64,000 nucleotides of DNA from Streptomyces sp. LUP47B (GCF_001746295.1 NZ_MJAH01000023.1:1-64000), one strand, 5' to 3'. Numbered from the stretch's first letter, positions 42,318-51,603 are shown. Numbers and translations are program-made. The notes: generated by a model from the sequence alone, not told the origin.

Positions 42318-42328
42318 GGAACCCTTCA

Positions 42329-44170
42329 GTGATCACTTCTGTGCTCGTCGCCAACCGGGGCGAGATCGCCTGCCGGATCTTCCGCACCTGTGCCGAGTCG
42401 GGAATCCGAACCGTCGCGGTGCACTCGGACCCGGACGCGAACGCCCTCCACACGCGCGTGGCGGACACGGCCGTACGACTCCCGGGAGCGGCCCCCGCCG
42501 ACACCTACCTGCGCGCCGACCTGATCGTGAAGGCGGCGATCGCCTCCGGCGCCGACGCCGTGCACCCAGGCTACGGCTTCCTCTCCGAGAACGCCGACTT
42601 CGCACGGGCGGTCCTGGCCGCGGGCCTGGTCTGGATCGGCCCGCCACCGTCCGCGATCGAGGCGATGGCGTCCAAGACACGTGCGAAGGAACTGATGGGT
42701 CTTGCGCCCCTCGGGGACGTGACACCGGCCGACCTGCCGGTGCTGGTGAAGGCGGCCGCGGGCGGTGGAGGCCGCGGAATGCGCGTCGTCCGCCGTATCG
42801 AGGACCTGGCCGCGGCCCTGGAGAGCGCACGCGCCGAGGCCGCTAGCGCCTTCGGCGACGGCGAGGTGTTCGTCGAGCCGTACGTCGAGGACGGCCGCCA
42901 CGTCGAGGTCCAGATCCTCGCCGACACCCACGGCACGGTCTGGGCCCTGGGCACCCGCGACTGCTCCCTCCAGCGCCGCCACCAGAAGGTGATCGAGGAG
43001 GCCCCGGCCCCCGGACTCCCGCAGGACCTCAGGGAGGAACTGCACGAACTTGCGGTACGAGCGGCGCGCGCGGTGGACTACGTCGGCGCGGGCACGGTCG
43101 AGTTCCTGGTCTCCGGCACCAAGGCCCACTTCCTGGAGATGAACACCCGCCTCCAGGTCGAACACCCGGTGACGGAGGCGGTGTTCGGCATCGACCTGGT
43201 GGCGGAACAGATCCGCGTCGCCGAAGGGACCCCGCTGCCCGACGAGCCCCCACGCGCGCGTGGCCACGCCGTCGAAGCGCGCCTCTACGCCGAGGACCCC
43301 GCGCGGGACTGGACCCCCCAGACCGGCACCCTGCACCACCTCTCGATCCCCCCGTCCGTCCGCCTGGACACGGGCTACGAGAACGGCGACGACATCGGCG
43401 TCCACTACGACCCGATGCTCGCCAAGGTCGTCGCGTACGCCCCCACGCGCGCGGAGGCGGTACGCAAACTGGCGGGCGCCCTGGAAAGGGCGACGATCCA
43501 CGGCCCGGCCACGAACAGGGACCTGCTGGTGAACTCCCTGCGCCACAAGGAGTTCACGACGGCCCGCATGGACACCGGCTTCTACGACCGTCACCTGCCC
43601 GAACTCACCCAGCCGCACCCCGACCCGTACGCCCCCCTGGCCGCGGCCCTCGCCGACGCGGTCGACCGCTCCCGCTTCGGCGGCTGGCGCAACCTGCACT
43701 CGGCCCCGCAGACGAAGCGGTACGCGATGGCGGGGGAGGAACACGAGGTCCGCTACCGCCACACGCGCGAGGGCCTGGAGGCGGACGGGGTCCGGGTGCT
43801 CCACGCGGAGGCCAGCCGGGTCGTACTCGAAGTGGACGGTGTGCAGCGGAAGTTCGAGGTGACGCGGTACGGCGACCAGGTGTACGTGGGAGGCACAGCC
43901 CTGACGGCTCTGCCCCGCTTCCCGGACCCGACGGCCCAGCTCGCCCCGGGCTCCCTGCTGGCCCCCATGCCGGGAACGGTCGTACGGGTCGCGGACGGCC
44001 TGGCGAAGGGATCCGCCGTGGAAGCGGGCCAGCCGCTTCTGTGGCTGGAGGCGATGAAGATGGAACACAAGATCACGGCGCCGGCAGCAGGAACGCTGAG
44101 TGAGCTTCACGCATCGCCCGGCCAGCAGGTGACGGTCGGTGAACTGCTGGCAGTAGTCCAACCCGCCTAG
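42329..44170 (+). CDS. Acyl-CoA carboxylase alpha subunit (biotin carboxylase + BCCP)
   Basis: 613 residues. Biotin carboxylase at about 1-440: VANRGEIACRIFRT, HPGYGFLSENADFA, KAAAGGGGRGMRVV (ATP grasp), EMNTRLQVEHPVTE. C-terminal biotinyl domain with EAMKMEHKI. The segment between KTRAKELM and PVLVKAAAGGGG is only about 13 residues, while AccA-type enzymes have about 30, so the start of the ATP-grasp B domain is shortened. GTG 42329 lies 11 bp after the beta stop, with GAGGAA upstream. Confidence 0.9.
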   Translation: MITSVLVANRGEIACRIFRTCAESGIRTVAVHSDPDANALHTRVADTAVRLPGAAPADTYLRADLIVKAAIASGADAVHPGYGFLSENADFARAVLAAGLVWIGPPPSAIEAMASKTRAKELMGLAPLGDVTPADLPVLVKAAAGGGGRGMRVVRRIEDLAAALESARAEAASAFGDGEVFVEPYVEDGRHVEVQILADTHGTVWALGTRDCSLQRRHQKVIEEAPAPGLPQDLREELHELAVRAARAVDYVGAGTVEFLVSGTKAHFLEMNTRLQVEHPVTEAVFGIDLVAEQIRVAEGTPLPDEPPRARGHAVEARLYAEDPARDWTPQTGTLHHLSIPPSVRLDTGYENGDDIGVHYDPMLAKVVAYAPTRAEAVRKLAGALERATIHGPATNRDLLVNSLRHKEFTTARMDTGFYDRHLPELTQPHPDPYAPLAAALADAVDRSRFGGWRNLHSAPQTKRYAMAGEEHEVRYRHTREGLEADGVRVLHAEASRVVLEVDGVQRKFEVTRYGDQVYVGGTALTALPRFPDPTAQLAPGSLLAPMPGTVVRVADGLAKGSAVEAGQPLLWLEAMKMEHKITAPAAGTLSELHASPGQQVTVGELLAVVQPA

Positions 44171-44212
44171 GGGCGCGGCGAACTGCGCGCCCAGCCCCCA
44201 CGAAGGAGCCAC

Positions 44213-45343
44213 ATGCCCACGATCGAACCCGATGAGCACAAGTCACTACGAGAAGCAGTAGCCGCCCTCGGCAAACGCCACGGCCGCGACTTCAACCGAG
44301 AAGAACTCTGGTCCGAGGCAGCCAAACTCGGCTACCTGGGAGTCAACCTCCCCGAGGAGTACGGAGGCGGAGGCGGCGGAATCGCCGAACTGTCCATAGT
44401 TCTCGAAGAGTTGGGCACAGCCGGCTGCCCCCTCCTCATGATGGTCGTCTCCCCAGCGATCTGCGGCACAGTGATCGCCCGCTTCGGCACGGAAGCCCAG
44501 AAACAGGAGTGGCTCCCCGCCCTCGCCGACGGCACCCGCACCATGGCCTTCGGCATCACCGAGCCGGACGCCGGTTCCAACTCCCACCGCATCACCACCA
44601 CGGCCCACCGTGACGGAGCCGACTGGCTGCTCACCGGACGCAAGGTCTTCATCTCAGGCGTGGACATAGCCGACGCCACCCTCATAGTCGGCCGTACGGA
44701 GGACTCCCGCACCGGCCGCCTCAAGCCCTGCCTCTTCATCGTCCCCCGAGACGCCGAAGGCTTCACACGCCGACAGATAGACATGGAACTCCAGGCGGCG
44801 GAAAAGCAGTTCGAGCTGACCCTCGACGACGTACGCCTCCCCGCCGAGGCCCTCGTGGGAGACGAGGACGCGGGCCTCCTCCAGCTCTTCGCCGGCCTCA
44901 ACCCCGAACGCATCATGACGGCGGCCTTCGCGATCGGCATGGGCCGCTACGCCCTCTCGCAGGCGATCACCTACGCCAGGGACCGCACGGTCTGGAACAC
45001 CCCCATCGGCGCCCACCAGGCCATCGCCCACCCCCTCGCCCAGGCCCACATCGACCTCGAACTCGCCCGCCTGATGATGCAGAAGGCCGCCCACCTCTAC
45101 GACGCGGGAGACGACGTGGCCGCGGGAGAGGCCGCCAACATGGCGAAGTACGCCGCGGGGGAGGCCTGTGTGAAAGCGGTGGACCAGGCGGTCCACACCC
45201 TCGGCGGCAACGGCCTCACCCGTGAGTTCGGGCTCGCCTCGTTGATAACGGCCGCGCGCGTGGCTCGTATCGCACCGGTGAGCAGGGAGATGATTCTCAA
45301 CTACGTCTCCCACCAGACCCTGGGCCTGCCCAAGTCGTACTAG
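44213..45343 (+). CDS. Acyl-CoA dehydrogenase, isovaleryl-CoA-like active site
   Basis: 376 residues. FAD-linked dehydrogenase with FGITEPDAGSNS and GGNGLTREFG. The usual C-terminal catalytic motif (YEGT) is absent and reads APVSREM. Instead Glu232 in GLNPERIM aligns by eye with the catalytic Glu of isovaleryl-CoA dehydrogenase (DLER). That placement favours a branched or isoprenoid acyl-CoA. It follows the carboxylase genes after 42 bp. Confidence 0.87.
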   Translation: MPTIEPDEHKSLREAVAALGKRHGRDFNREELWSEAAKLGYLGVNLPEEYGGGGGGIAELSIVLEELGTAGCPLLMMVVSPAICGTVIARFGTEAQKQEWLPALADGTRTMAFGITEPDAGSNSHRITTTAHRDGADWLLTGRKVFISGVDIADATLIVGRTEDSRTGRLKPCLFIVPRDAEGFTRRQIDMELQAAEKQFELTLDDVRLPAEALVGDEDAGLLQLFAGLNPERIMTAAFAIGMGRYALSQAITYARDRTVWNTPIGAHQAIAHPLAQAHIDLELARLMMQKAAHLYDAGDDVAAGEAANMAKYAAGEACVKAVDQAVHTLGGNGLTREFGLASLITAARVARIAPVSREMILNYVSHQTLGLPKSY

Positions 45344-45360
45344 GCCGCCATGGAGGAACC

Positions 45361-46929
45361 GTGTTCCGCAGCGAGTACGCAGACGTCCAGCCCGTAGAAC
45401 TCCCCATCCACGACGCGGTGTTGGCGCGCGCCGCCGAGTTCGGTGACGCGCCCGCCCTGATCGACGGGACCGACGGGGCCACCCTCACCTACGGACAGCT
45501 CGACCGGTTCCACCGCCGGGTCGCCGCCGGTCTCGCGGAGGCGGGCGTCACCAAGGGGGACGTGCTCGCGCTGCACAGCCCCAACACGATCGCCTTCCCG
45601 GCCGCGTTCTACGCCGCCACCCGCGCGGGTGCCTCCGTCACGACCGTGCACCCGCTCTCCACCCCCGAGGAGTTCGCCAAGCAGCTCAGTGACTCCGCGG
45701 CCCGCTGGATCGTCACCGTCTCCCCACTCCTGGAGACGGCACGCCGGGCCGCCGAACTCGCGGGCGGGGTACGGGAGATCTTCGTCTGCGACAGCGCACC
45801 CGGCCACCGCTCCCTGATCGACATGCTGTCCTCGACGGCCCCCGAGCCGGACCTCGCCATCGACCCGGTGACGGACGTGGCGGCACTGCCGTACTCCTCG
45901 GGCACCACCGGCACCCCCAAGGGCGTGATGCTCACCCACCGGCAGATCGCCACCAACCTCGCCCAGCTCGAACCACTGATGGCGGCCGGCCCCGAGGACC
46001 GCATCCTCGCGGTCCTGCCCTTCTTCCACATCTACGGCCTCACGGCCCTCATGAACGCACCCCTGCGCCTCGGCGCCTCCGTCGTCGTCCTGCCCCGCTT
46101 CGACCTGGAGACCTTCCTCGCGGCGATCCAGAACCACCGCATCACCGGCCTGTACGTGGCCCCGCCGATCGTCCTCGCCCTCGCCAAACACCCCCTCGTC
46201 GAGCACTACGACCTGTCGTCCCTGCGCTACATCGTCAGCGCCGCCGCCCCCCTGGACGCCCGGCTCGCCGCCGCCTGCTCGGCCCGGCTCGGCCTCCCAC
46301 CCGTCGGCCAGGCGTACGGCATGACGGAACTCTCGCCCGGCACCCACGTCGTCCCCCTGTCCGCCATGCGCCAGGCACCCCCCGGGACGGTGGGCAAGCT
46401 CATCGCCGGCACCGAGATGCGGATCGTCTCCCTCGACGACCCCGACAAGGACCTCGACGTCGGCGAGCCCGGCGAGATCCTGATCCGCGGCCCGCAGATC
46501 ATGAAGGGCTACCTCGGCCGCCCCGACGACACCGCCGCGATGATCGACCCCGACGGCTGGCTGCACACAGGAGACGTCGGCCATGTCGACGCCGGCGGCT
46601 GGCTGTTCGTCGTCGACCGGGTCAAGGAACTCATCAAGTACAAGGGCTTCCAGGTGGCCCCCGCCGAACTGGAGGCCCTCCTGCTCACCCACCCCGGCAT
46701 CGCCGACGCGGCCGTCATCGGCGTCTACAACGACGACGGCAACGAGGTCCCGCAGGCCTTCGTCGTCCGCCAGCCGACCGCCACCGAGCTCTCCGAAGGG
46801 GAGGTCATGATGTACGTCGCCGAGCGCGTCGCCCCCTACAAACGCGTCCGCCAGGTCACCTTCATCGACGCGGTGCCCCGGGCCGCCTCCGGCAAGATCC
46901 TCCGACGACAGCTCAGGGAGCGCGCATGA
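45361..46929 (+). CDS. Acyl-CoA synthetase (4-coumarate-CoA ligase-like)
   Basis: 522 residues. AMP-binding signature PYSSGTTGTPKGVMLTH, A5 motif GQAYGMTELSPGTH, A7 DGWLHTGDVGHVDAGGW, and A10 lysine in ASGKILRRQLRERA. It should activate the free acid to its CoA ester before dehydrogenation. GTG 45361 follows GGAGGAA. Overlaps the hydratase by four bases. Confidence 0.9.
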   Translation: MFRSEYADVQPVELPIHDAVLARAAEFGDAPALIDGTDGATLTYGQLDRFHRRVAAGLAEAGVTKGDVLALHSPNTIAFPAAFYAATRAGASVTTVHPLSTPEEFAKQLSDSAARWIVTVSPLLETARRAAELAGGVREIFVCDSAPGHRSLIDMLSSTAPEPDLAIDPVTDVAALPYSSGTTGTPKGVMLTHRQIATNLAQLEPLMAAGPEDRILAVLPFFHIYGLTALMNAPLRLGASVVVLPRFDLETFLAAIQNHRITGLYVAPPIVLALAKHPLVEHYDLSSLRYIVSAAAPLDARLAAACSARLGLPPVGQAYGMTELSPGTHVVPLSAMRQAPPGTVGKLIAGTEMRIVSLDDPDKDLDVGEPGEILIRGPQIMKGYLGRPDDTAAMIDPDGWLHTGDVGHVDAGGWLFVVDRVKELIKYKGFQVAPAELEALLLTHPGIADAAVIGVYNDDGNEVPQAFVVRQPTATELSEGEVMMYVAERVAPYKRVRQVTFIDAVPRAASGKILRRQLRERA

Positions 46930-47660
46930 CACTGATCGCCCGCACACGCGCGCGTGGCATCGAAACCCTCACCCTCGACTCCCCGCACAACCGCAACGCC
47001 CTGTCGGCGGCGCTGGTCGGAGAGCTGGCCTCCTGCCTGGCGGACTGCGCCAAGGAGGACGCCGTACGCGCGATCGTCCTCACCCACACAGGCAACACCT
47101 TCTCCGCCGGCGCCGATCTGAAGGACCCCCCGGACCCGGCCGCCCTGGTGGGGCTCCTGCGGCAGATCGTGGAGCTGGACAAGCCGGTCGTCGCACGCGT
47201 CACCGGCCACGTCCGCGCGGGCGGCCTCGGCCTCCTCGCCGCCTGCGACATCGCGGCCGCGTCCACGGAGTCGACCTTCGCCTTCACCGAGGTACGGATC
47301 GGTCTCGCCCCCGCGGTCATCTCACTGACGCTGCTGCCCCGCACCGACCCCCGCGCCCTCGCCCGCCACTACCTCACCGGCGAGCGCTTCGACGCCGCCG
47401 AGGCCGCCCGCATCGGCCTCGTGACGGCGGCGGGCGACGACGTGGACGCCGTACTCGAACCGATCCTGGACGGCCTGCGCCGGGCCGCCCCCGAGGCCCT
47501 GGCCGAGACGAAACGGCTGCTCACGGCTAAGGTGCTGGAGACCTTCGACCGGGACGCGGCCGACCTGACCGCGCTCTCGGCCCGGCTGTTCGCCTCACCG
47601 CACGCGCGCGAGGGCATGACGGCCTTCCTGGAACGACGGGATCCCTCATGGCTTCTGTGA
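46926..47660 (+). CDS. Enoyl-CoA hydratase, methylglutaconyl-CoA hydratase-like
   Basis: 244 residues of the crotonase fold. The oxyanion segment is TFSAGADLKDPP. The first catalytic Glu of mitochondrial crotonase is replaced by Gly (AGGLGLLAACD), while the second Glu remains in FTEVRIGLAP. This resembles LiuC-type hydratases of leucine degradation. It is embedded between the ligase (4-bp overlap) and the TetR gene (13-bp overlap). Confidence 0.87.
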   Translation: MTLIARTRARGIETLTLDSPHNRNALSAALVGELASCLADCAKEDAVRAIVLTHTGNTFSAGADLKDPPDPAALVGLLRQIVELDKPVVARVTGHVRAGGLGLLAACDIAAASTESTFAFTEVRIGLAPAVISLTLLPRTDPRALARHYLTGERFDAAEAARIGLVTAAGDDVDAVLEPILDGLRRAAPEALAETKRLLTAKVLETFDRDAADLTALSARLFASPHAREGMTAFLERRDPSWLL

Positions 47661-48262
47661 CCACCATCGGCGACCGCGCCGAACGCGTGCCCAAGCAGGA
47701 CCGCAGCCGGGCCACCCGGCAGCGCCTCCTCGAAGCCGCCGTGGCCTGCCTCGCCGAACACGGCTGGGCCGGCTCCACGGTCACCGTCGTCGCCGAACGC
47801 GCCGGCGTCTCCCGAGGCGCCGCCCAGCACCACTTCCCGACGCGGGAGGACCTCTTCACGGCGGCGGTCGAATACGTGGCCGAGGAACGCTCCACCGCCC
47901 TGCGCGCCCTGTTCCCGCAGGGCGCGGCACAAGACCGCCGCGCGGTGGTCTCAGCCCTCGTGGACCTCTACACCGGCCCGCTGTTCCGCGCCGCCCTCCA
48001 CCTCTGGGTCGCCGCCTCCAACGAGGAACAACTGCGCCCCCAGGTCACCGAACTGGAGGCGCGCGTAGGCCGGGAGACCCATCGGATCGCCGTGGACCTG
48101 CTCGGCGCGGACGAGTCACGCCCCGGCGTCCGGGAAACGGTCCAGGGCCTCCTGGACATGGCAAGAGGCCTGGGCCTGGCCAACCTCCTCACGGACGACG
48201 CGGCCAGACGGGACCGCGTCGTGACGCAATGGGCCGTACTGCTGAACGAGACACTGGCCTAG
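47648..48262 (+). CDS. TetR-family regulator of the catabolic operon
   Basis: 204 residues. HTH: RQRLLEAAVACLAEHGWAGS, then VVAERAGVSRGAAQHHFPTRE. The C-terminal domain is the ligand-binding part, probably for an acyl-CoA. Being the last gene of the operon with overlap to the hydratase, it should act as a feedback repressor, most likely at the 37679 palindrome. Its TAG stop shares the bases CTAG with the stop of the convergent citrate synthase gene. Confidence 0.87.
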   Translation: MASVTTIGDRAERVPKQDRSRATRQRLLEAAVACLAEHGWAGSTVTVVAERAGVSRGAAQHHFPTREDLFTAAVEYVAEERSTALRALFPQGAAQDRRAVVSALVDLYTGPLFRAALHLWVAASNEEQLRPQVTELEARVGRETHRIAVDLLGADESRPGVRETVQGLLDMARGLGLANLLTDDAARRDRVVTQWAVLLNETLA

Positions 48263-49371
48263 TCGGCGATGTCCCCGTATCCCTCGATGTCCCGGGGATC
48301 CCGAGCCGAGGGCCCCACATAGCGCGCGGAAGGCCGCACCAGCCGCCCCGTCCGCTTCTGCTCCAGAATGTGCGCCGACCACCCCGCCGTACGCGCACAC
48401 GTGAACATCGACGTGAACATGTGCGCCGGCACCTCCGCGAAGTCGAGCACGATGGCCGCCCAGAACTCCACGTTCGTGGCCAGCACCCGGTCCGGCCGCC
48501 GCGCATGCAACTCCGCCAGCGCCGCCTTCTCCAGCGCCTCCGCGATCTCGAACCGCGGCGCCCCCAGCTCCCGCGCGGTCCGCCGCAACACCCGCGCGCG
48601 GGGATCCTCGGCCCGGTACACCCGGTGCCCGAACCCCATCAGCCGCTCACCCCGGTCCAGCGCCTGCCTGACATACGCCTCGGCGTCCCCGGTCCGCTCG
48701 ATCTCCTCGATCATCCCGAGCACCCGCGAGGGCGCCCCGCCGTGCAGCGGCCCGGACATGGCACCCACCGCCCCGGACAGCGCGGCGGCCACATCGGCAC
48801 CCGTGGAGGCGATCACGCGCGCGGTGAACGTCGACGCGTTCATCCCGTGCTCCGCGGCCGACGTCCAGTAGGCGTCCACCGCGGCCACATGCTTGGGATC
48901 CGGCTCCCCCCGCCAGCGGATCATGAACCGCTCGACGACGGACTGCGCCTTGTCGATCTCCCGCTGCGGCACCATCGGCAACCCCTGCCCGCGCGCGGAC
49001 TGGGCGACGTAGGAAAGAGCCATCACGGCGGCCCGGGCCAGGTCGGCACGCGCCTGCCCGGCATCGATGTCGAGCAGCGGCTTGAGCCCCCACACCGGGG
49101 CGAGCATGGCGAGCGCCGACTGGACGTCCACGCGGATGTCCCCGGAATGCACCGGGATCGGGAACGGCTCGGCGGGCGGCAGACCCGGATTGAAGGCGCC
49201 GTCGACCAGCAGCCCCCACACGTTGCCGAACGAGACATGACCGACCAGATCCTCGATGTCGACGCCCCGGTACCGCAGCGCGCCGCCCTCCTTGTCCGGT
49301 TCGGCGATCTCCGTCTCGAACGCGATGACTCCTTCGAGGCCAGGGACAAAGCCGGGGTCGAAGTCGGACAT
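48259..49371 (-). CDS. Citrate synthase 2-type enzyme
   Basis: 370 residues. Active-site His in SGPLHGGAPSRV and in FGHRVYRAEDPR; Asp in AAIVLDFAEVP. The start MSDFDPGFVPGLEGVIAFET fits the shorter actinobacterial CitA/PrpC-like group. It condenses acetyl- or propionyl-CoA with oxaloacetate. ATG 49371 has GAGGAG seven bases upstream. Divergent from pdxH, as in S. coelicolor (SCO4388/SCO4387 from memory). Confidence 0.9.
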   Translation of the reverse strand: MSDFDPGFVPGLEGVIAFETEIAEPDKEGGALRYRGVDIEDLVGHVSFGNVWGLLVDGAFNPGLPPAEPFPIPVHSGDIRVDVQSALAMLAPVWGLKPLLDIDAGQARADLARAAVMALSYVAQSARGQGLPMVPQREIDKAQSVVERFMIRWRGEPDPKHVAAVDAYWTSAAEHGMNASTFTARVIASTGADVAAALSGAVGAMSGPLHGGAPSRVLGMIEEIERTGDAEAYVRQALDRGERLMGFGHRVYRAEDPRARVLRRTARELGAPRFEIAEALEKAALAELHARRPDRVLATNVEFWAAIVLDFAEVPAHMFTSMFTCARTAGWSAHILEQKRTGRLVRPSARYVGPSARDPRDIEGYGDIAD

Positions 49372-49420
49372 CAGGCGGCTCCTCATGATGTGGACGACGG
49401 ATGACTTCACGATATCCCCG

Positions 49421-49461
49421 AGTGCCACCTTTGGGGAGTGTCTGCGGCACTCAGTGCCACC
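49421..49461. promoter_or_regulatory. Direct repeat AGTGCCACC in the citrate synthase-pdxH gap
   Basis: AGTGCCACC occurs at 49421-49429 and 49453-49461, 32 bp apart (about three helical turns) on the same face of the DNA. It lies between two divergent start codons and may be a shared operator. Nothing else is evident in this 127-bp gap. Confidence 0.4.
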
Positions 49462-49498
49462 AACGGTGGGTGAGTCATCCGTACGGCAAGATGACCGC

Positions 49499-50170
49499 GT
49501 GACCGAAGCAGCAGACGCCGCCGCCCCGGACCCCGCCTCCATGCGCCGCCAGTACCGCATGGAAGGTCTCGCCGAGACCGACCTGGCCGCCACCCCCGTC
49601 GAACAGTTCGCGCGCTGGTTCAAGCAGGCGGCGACCGAGGCGCACCTCTTCGAGCCCAACGCCATGGTCGTCTCCACCGCGGACGCCGAGGGCCGCCCCA
49701 GCTCCCGCACGGTGCTCCTCAAGCAGTTCGACGAACGGGGCTTCGTCTTCTACACGAACTACGACTCCCGCAAGGCCAGGGACCTCGCACAGAACCCGTA
49801 CGTCTGCCTGCTCTTCCCCTGGCACCCCATGGGCCGCCAGGTCATCGTCACCGGCATCGCCCGCCGCACCGGCCGCGACGAGACCGCCGCCTACTTCCGC
49901 ACCCGCCCCCACGGCTCCCAGCTCGGCGCCTGGGCCAGCGCCCAGTCCTCGGTGATCGACACACGCGACCAGGTCGACACCGCCTACGCCGAACTGACCG
50001 CCCGCTACCCCGAGGGCGAACAGGTCCCGGTCCCCCCGAACTGGGGCGGCTTCCGAGTGGCACCGGACAAGATCGAGTTCTGGCAGGGCCGCGAGAACCG
50101 CCTCCACGACCGACTGCGGTACGTGGCGGAAGCGGACGGGAGCTGGCGGGTGGAGCGGCTGAGTCCCTGA
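49499..50170 (+). CDS. pdxH: Pyridoxamine 5'-phosphate oxidase
   Basis: 223 residues. FMN-binding and substrate motifs: RMEGLAETDLAATPVEQF, RTVLLKQFDERGFVFYTNYD, QVIVTGIA, and the C-terminal FWQGRENRLHDRLRY. It oxidises pyridoxine or pyridoxamine phosphate to PLP, the cofactor of SerC and other aminotransferases. GTG 49499 is the family start. Confidence 0.93.
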   Translation: MTEAADAAAPDPASMRRQYRMEGLAETDLAATPVEQFARWFKQAATEAHLFEPNAMVVSTADAEGRPSSRTVLLKQFDERGFVFYTNYDSRKARDLAQNPYVCLLFPWHPMGRQVIVTGIARRTGRDETAAYFRTRPHGSQLGAWASAQSSVIDTRDQVDTAYAELTARYPEGEQVPVPPNWGGFRVAPDKIEFWQGRENRLHDRLRYVAEADGSWRVERLSP

Positions 50171-50190
50171 AGAAGCGGCTCGACACAGCC

Positions 50191-51603
50191 CTACGCCCGC
50201 CCCACCACCCCGCCCAGATCCAGCGCCGCGGCGATCCGCACCGCCACGTCCTCCGCGTACACCGCGTCGCCCCGCTCGAACTGCCCCCTACCGGACCCCC
50301 GCAAGAACGTCACGACGCCCAGCGTCCGCCCCCGGCTCCGCAGCACCGCGCACAACGCGTGCACCACATCCGGGGGCCACTGCCGGGCCTCGGCCCACTC
50401 ACGGGCCCGTTCACCCGACACCGACCCCACACTCGCCCGCACCGAACCGATCCGGTCCACGCACTGCAGCGCCGGATGCCCCTCCCCGTACCGCACGGGC
50501 AACCCGGCCTTGCCCGACGCCTGCAGACTCGGCCCAGGTGCCCCGGAGGGCGTCGCGGCGACCCGTACGAGACGTACCGGATCCGTCTCCTCGCCGTCGG
50601 CCACCGCGCCCCCGGCCACCCGGTCGATCAGCGCGTGGTCGGCGAACCCGGCGAGGGCGAAGTCCAGATGCACCACTGCAGCCTCGACCGGATCCTCGCA
50701 CTCCGCGGCCGCCCGGGCCGCCCGGTGCAGCTGGTTCGTCCGGAACCGCAGCAGCGAGGCCTCCTGCTCGCTCTGCTTGGCCTCGGTGACGTCCTGGAAC
50801 AGCCAGCCGACACCCAACGGCACCGGCTCCTCCGCGAGCGGCGAGGCCAGCCGTACGAACCCGCAGCGCCAGCAGCGCCGCTTCTCGCCGTCCGGAGTCC
50901 GCACCCCCACCCAGATCTCGGCCGGCGCCGGTGGCGCGCCCTCGGCCAGCACATGGGTGAGCGCGCTCTCCAGCTCCTCCACGCCCTGCGCGAGGAGCTC
51001 CCCGAGGGGCCGCCCCAGCACCGACGTACGCCCGATGCCCAACGACCGGGCCGCGTGCGCGTTGACCACGGCGGGCCGCAGATCGGCGTCGACGAGCACG
51101 ACACCCCACGAGGCGTCCTCGAACAGCGCCTCGCTCAGCGCGATCGACCGCTCCAGATCGATCTGCGTGTGCACCTCGCTGAAGGCGCAGTACACCCCGG
51201 CCGGCTTCCCGTCGGGCCCGCGTACGGCCGCGGACTGGGTACGTACGAGCACCCGGCCGCCGTCCTTGGTCAGCAGCGCGAACTCGTGCACCTGCCGCCC
51301 GGGGGCCTGCATGGCGGACATCAGCCGCGCCTCGACCTCCACGGCGTCCGCCCGCCGCACCGCCCACCCGGCGAACCCGTGCCGCCCCACGGCCTCGGCC
51401 GCGGTCCAGCCGAGGATCCGCTCCGCCTCACGATTCCAATGGGTGACGACACCGTCCGCGTCAAAGGCACACAGTGCCGCGTCCATCCCGTCGAGGAGCG
51501 CGGCGAGCAGATCCGAGCCGCCGTCCGATCCCTCAGGACCGTCCGGCCCGGGACCGTCCGGCCCCAGCTCGTCGGTGGTCCCACTACGCCGGGAAGCACT
51601 CAC
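50191..51603 (-). CDS. Double-PAS, GAF-like sensor protein without an output domain
   Basis: 470 residues. First PAS at about 30-145 (GMDAALCAFDADGVVTHWNR; YCAFSEV), second PAS at about 160-280 (EDASWGVVLVDADLRPAVVN; WLFQDVTEAKQSEQEASLLR), then a GAF-like region to the end (RVAATPSGAPGPSLQASG; VDRIGSVRASVGSVSGE; LGVVTFLRGSGRGQFERGD). Streptomyces PAS-GAF chains normally continue into a PP2C/RsbU phosphatase, which is lacking here. It ends just after the pdxH stop (convergent). Ligand unknown. Confidence 0.8.
   Translation of the reverse strand: MSASRRSGTTDELGPDGPGPDGPEGSDGGSDLLAALLDGMDAALCAFDADGVVTHWNREAERILGWTAAEAVGRHGFAGWAVRRADAVEVEARLMSAMQAPGRQVHEFALLTKDGGRVLVRTQSAAVRGPDGKPAGVYCAFSEVHTQIDLERSIALSEALFEDASWGVVLVDADLRPAVVNAHAARSLGIGRTSVLGRPLGELLAQGVEELESALTHVLAEGAPPAPAEIWVGVRTPDGEKRRCWRCGFVRLASPLAEEPVPLGVGWLFQDVTEAKQSEQEASLLRFRTNQLHRAARAAAECEDPVEAAVVHLDFALAGFADHALIDRVAGGAVADGEETDPVRLVRVAATPSGAPGPSLQASGKAGLPVRYGEGHPALQCVDRIGSVRASVGSVSGERAREWAEARQWPPDVVHALCAVLRSRGRTLGVVTFLRGSGRGQFERGDAVYAEDVAVRIAAALDLGGVVGRA

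Noticed and set aside
40233..47000. Long reverse ORFs under the carboxylase, dehydrogenase and ligase genes
   Set aside because: These arise from third-position GC bias; the forward frames carry complete catalytic motifs.
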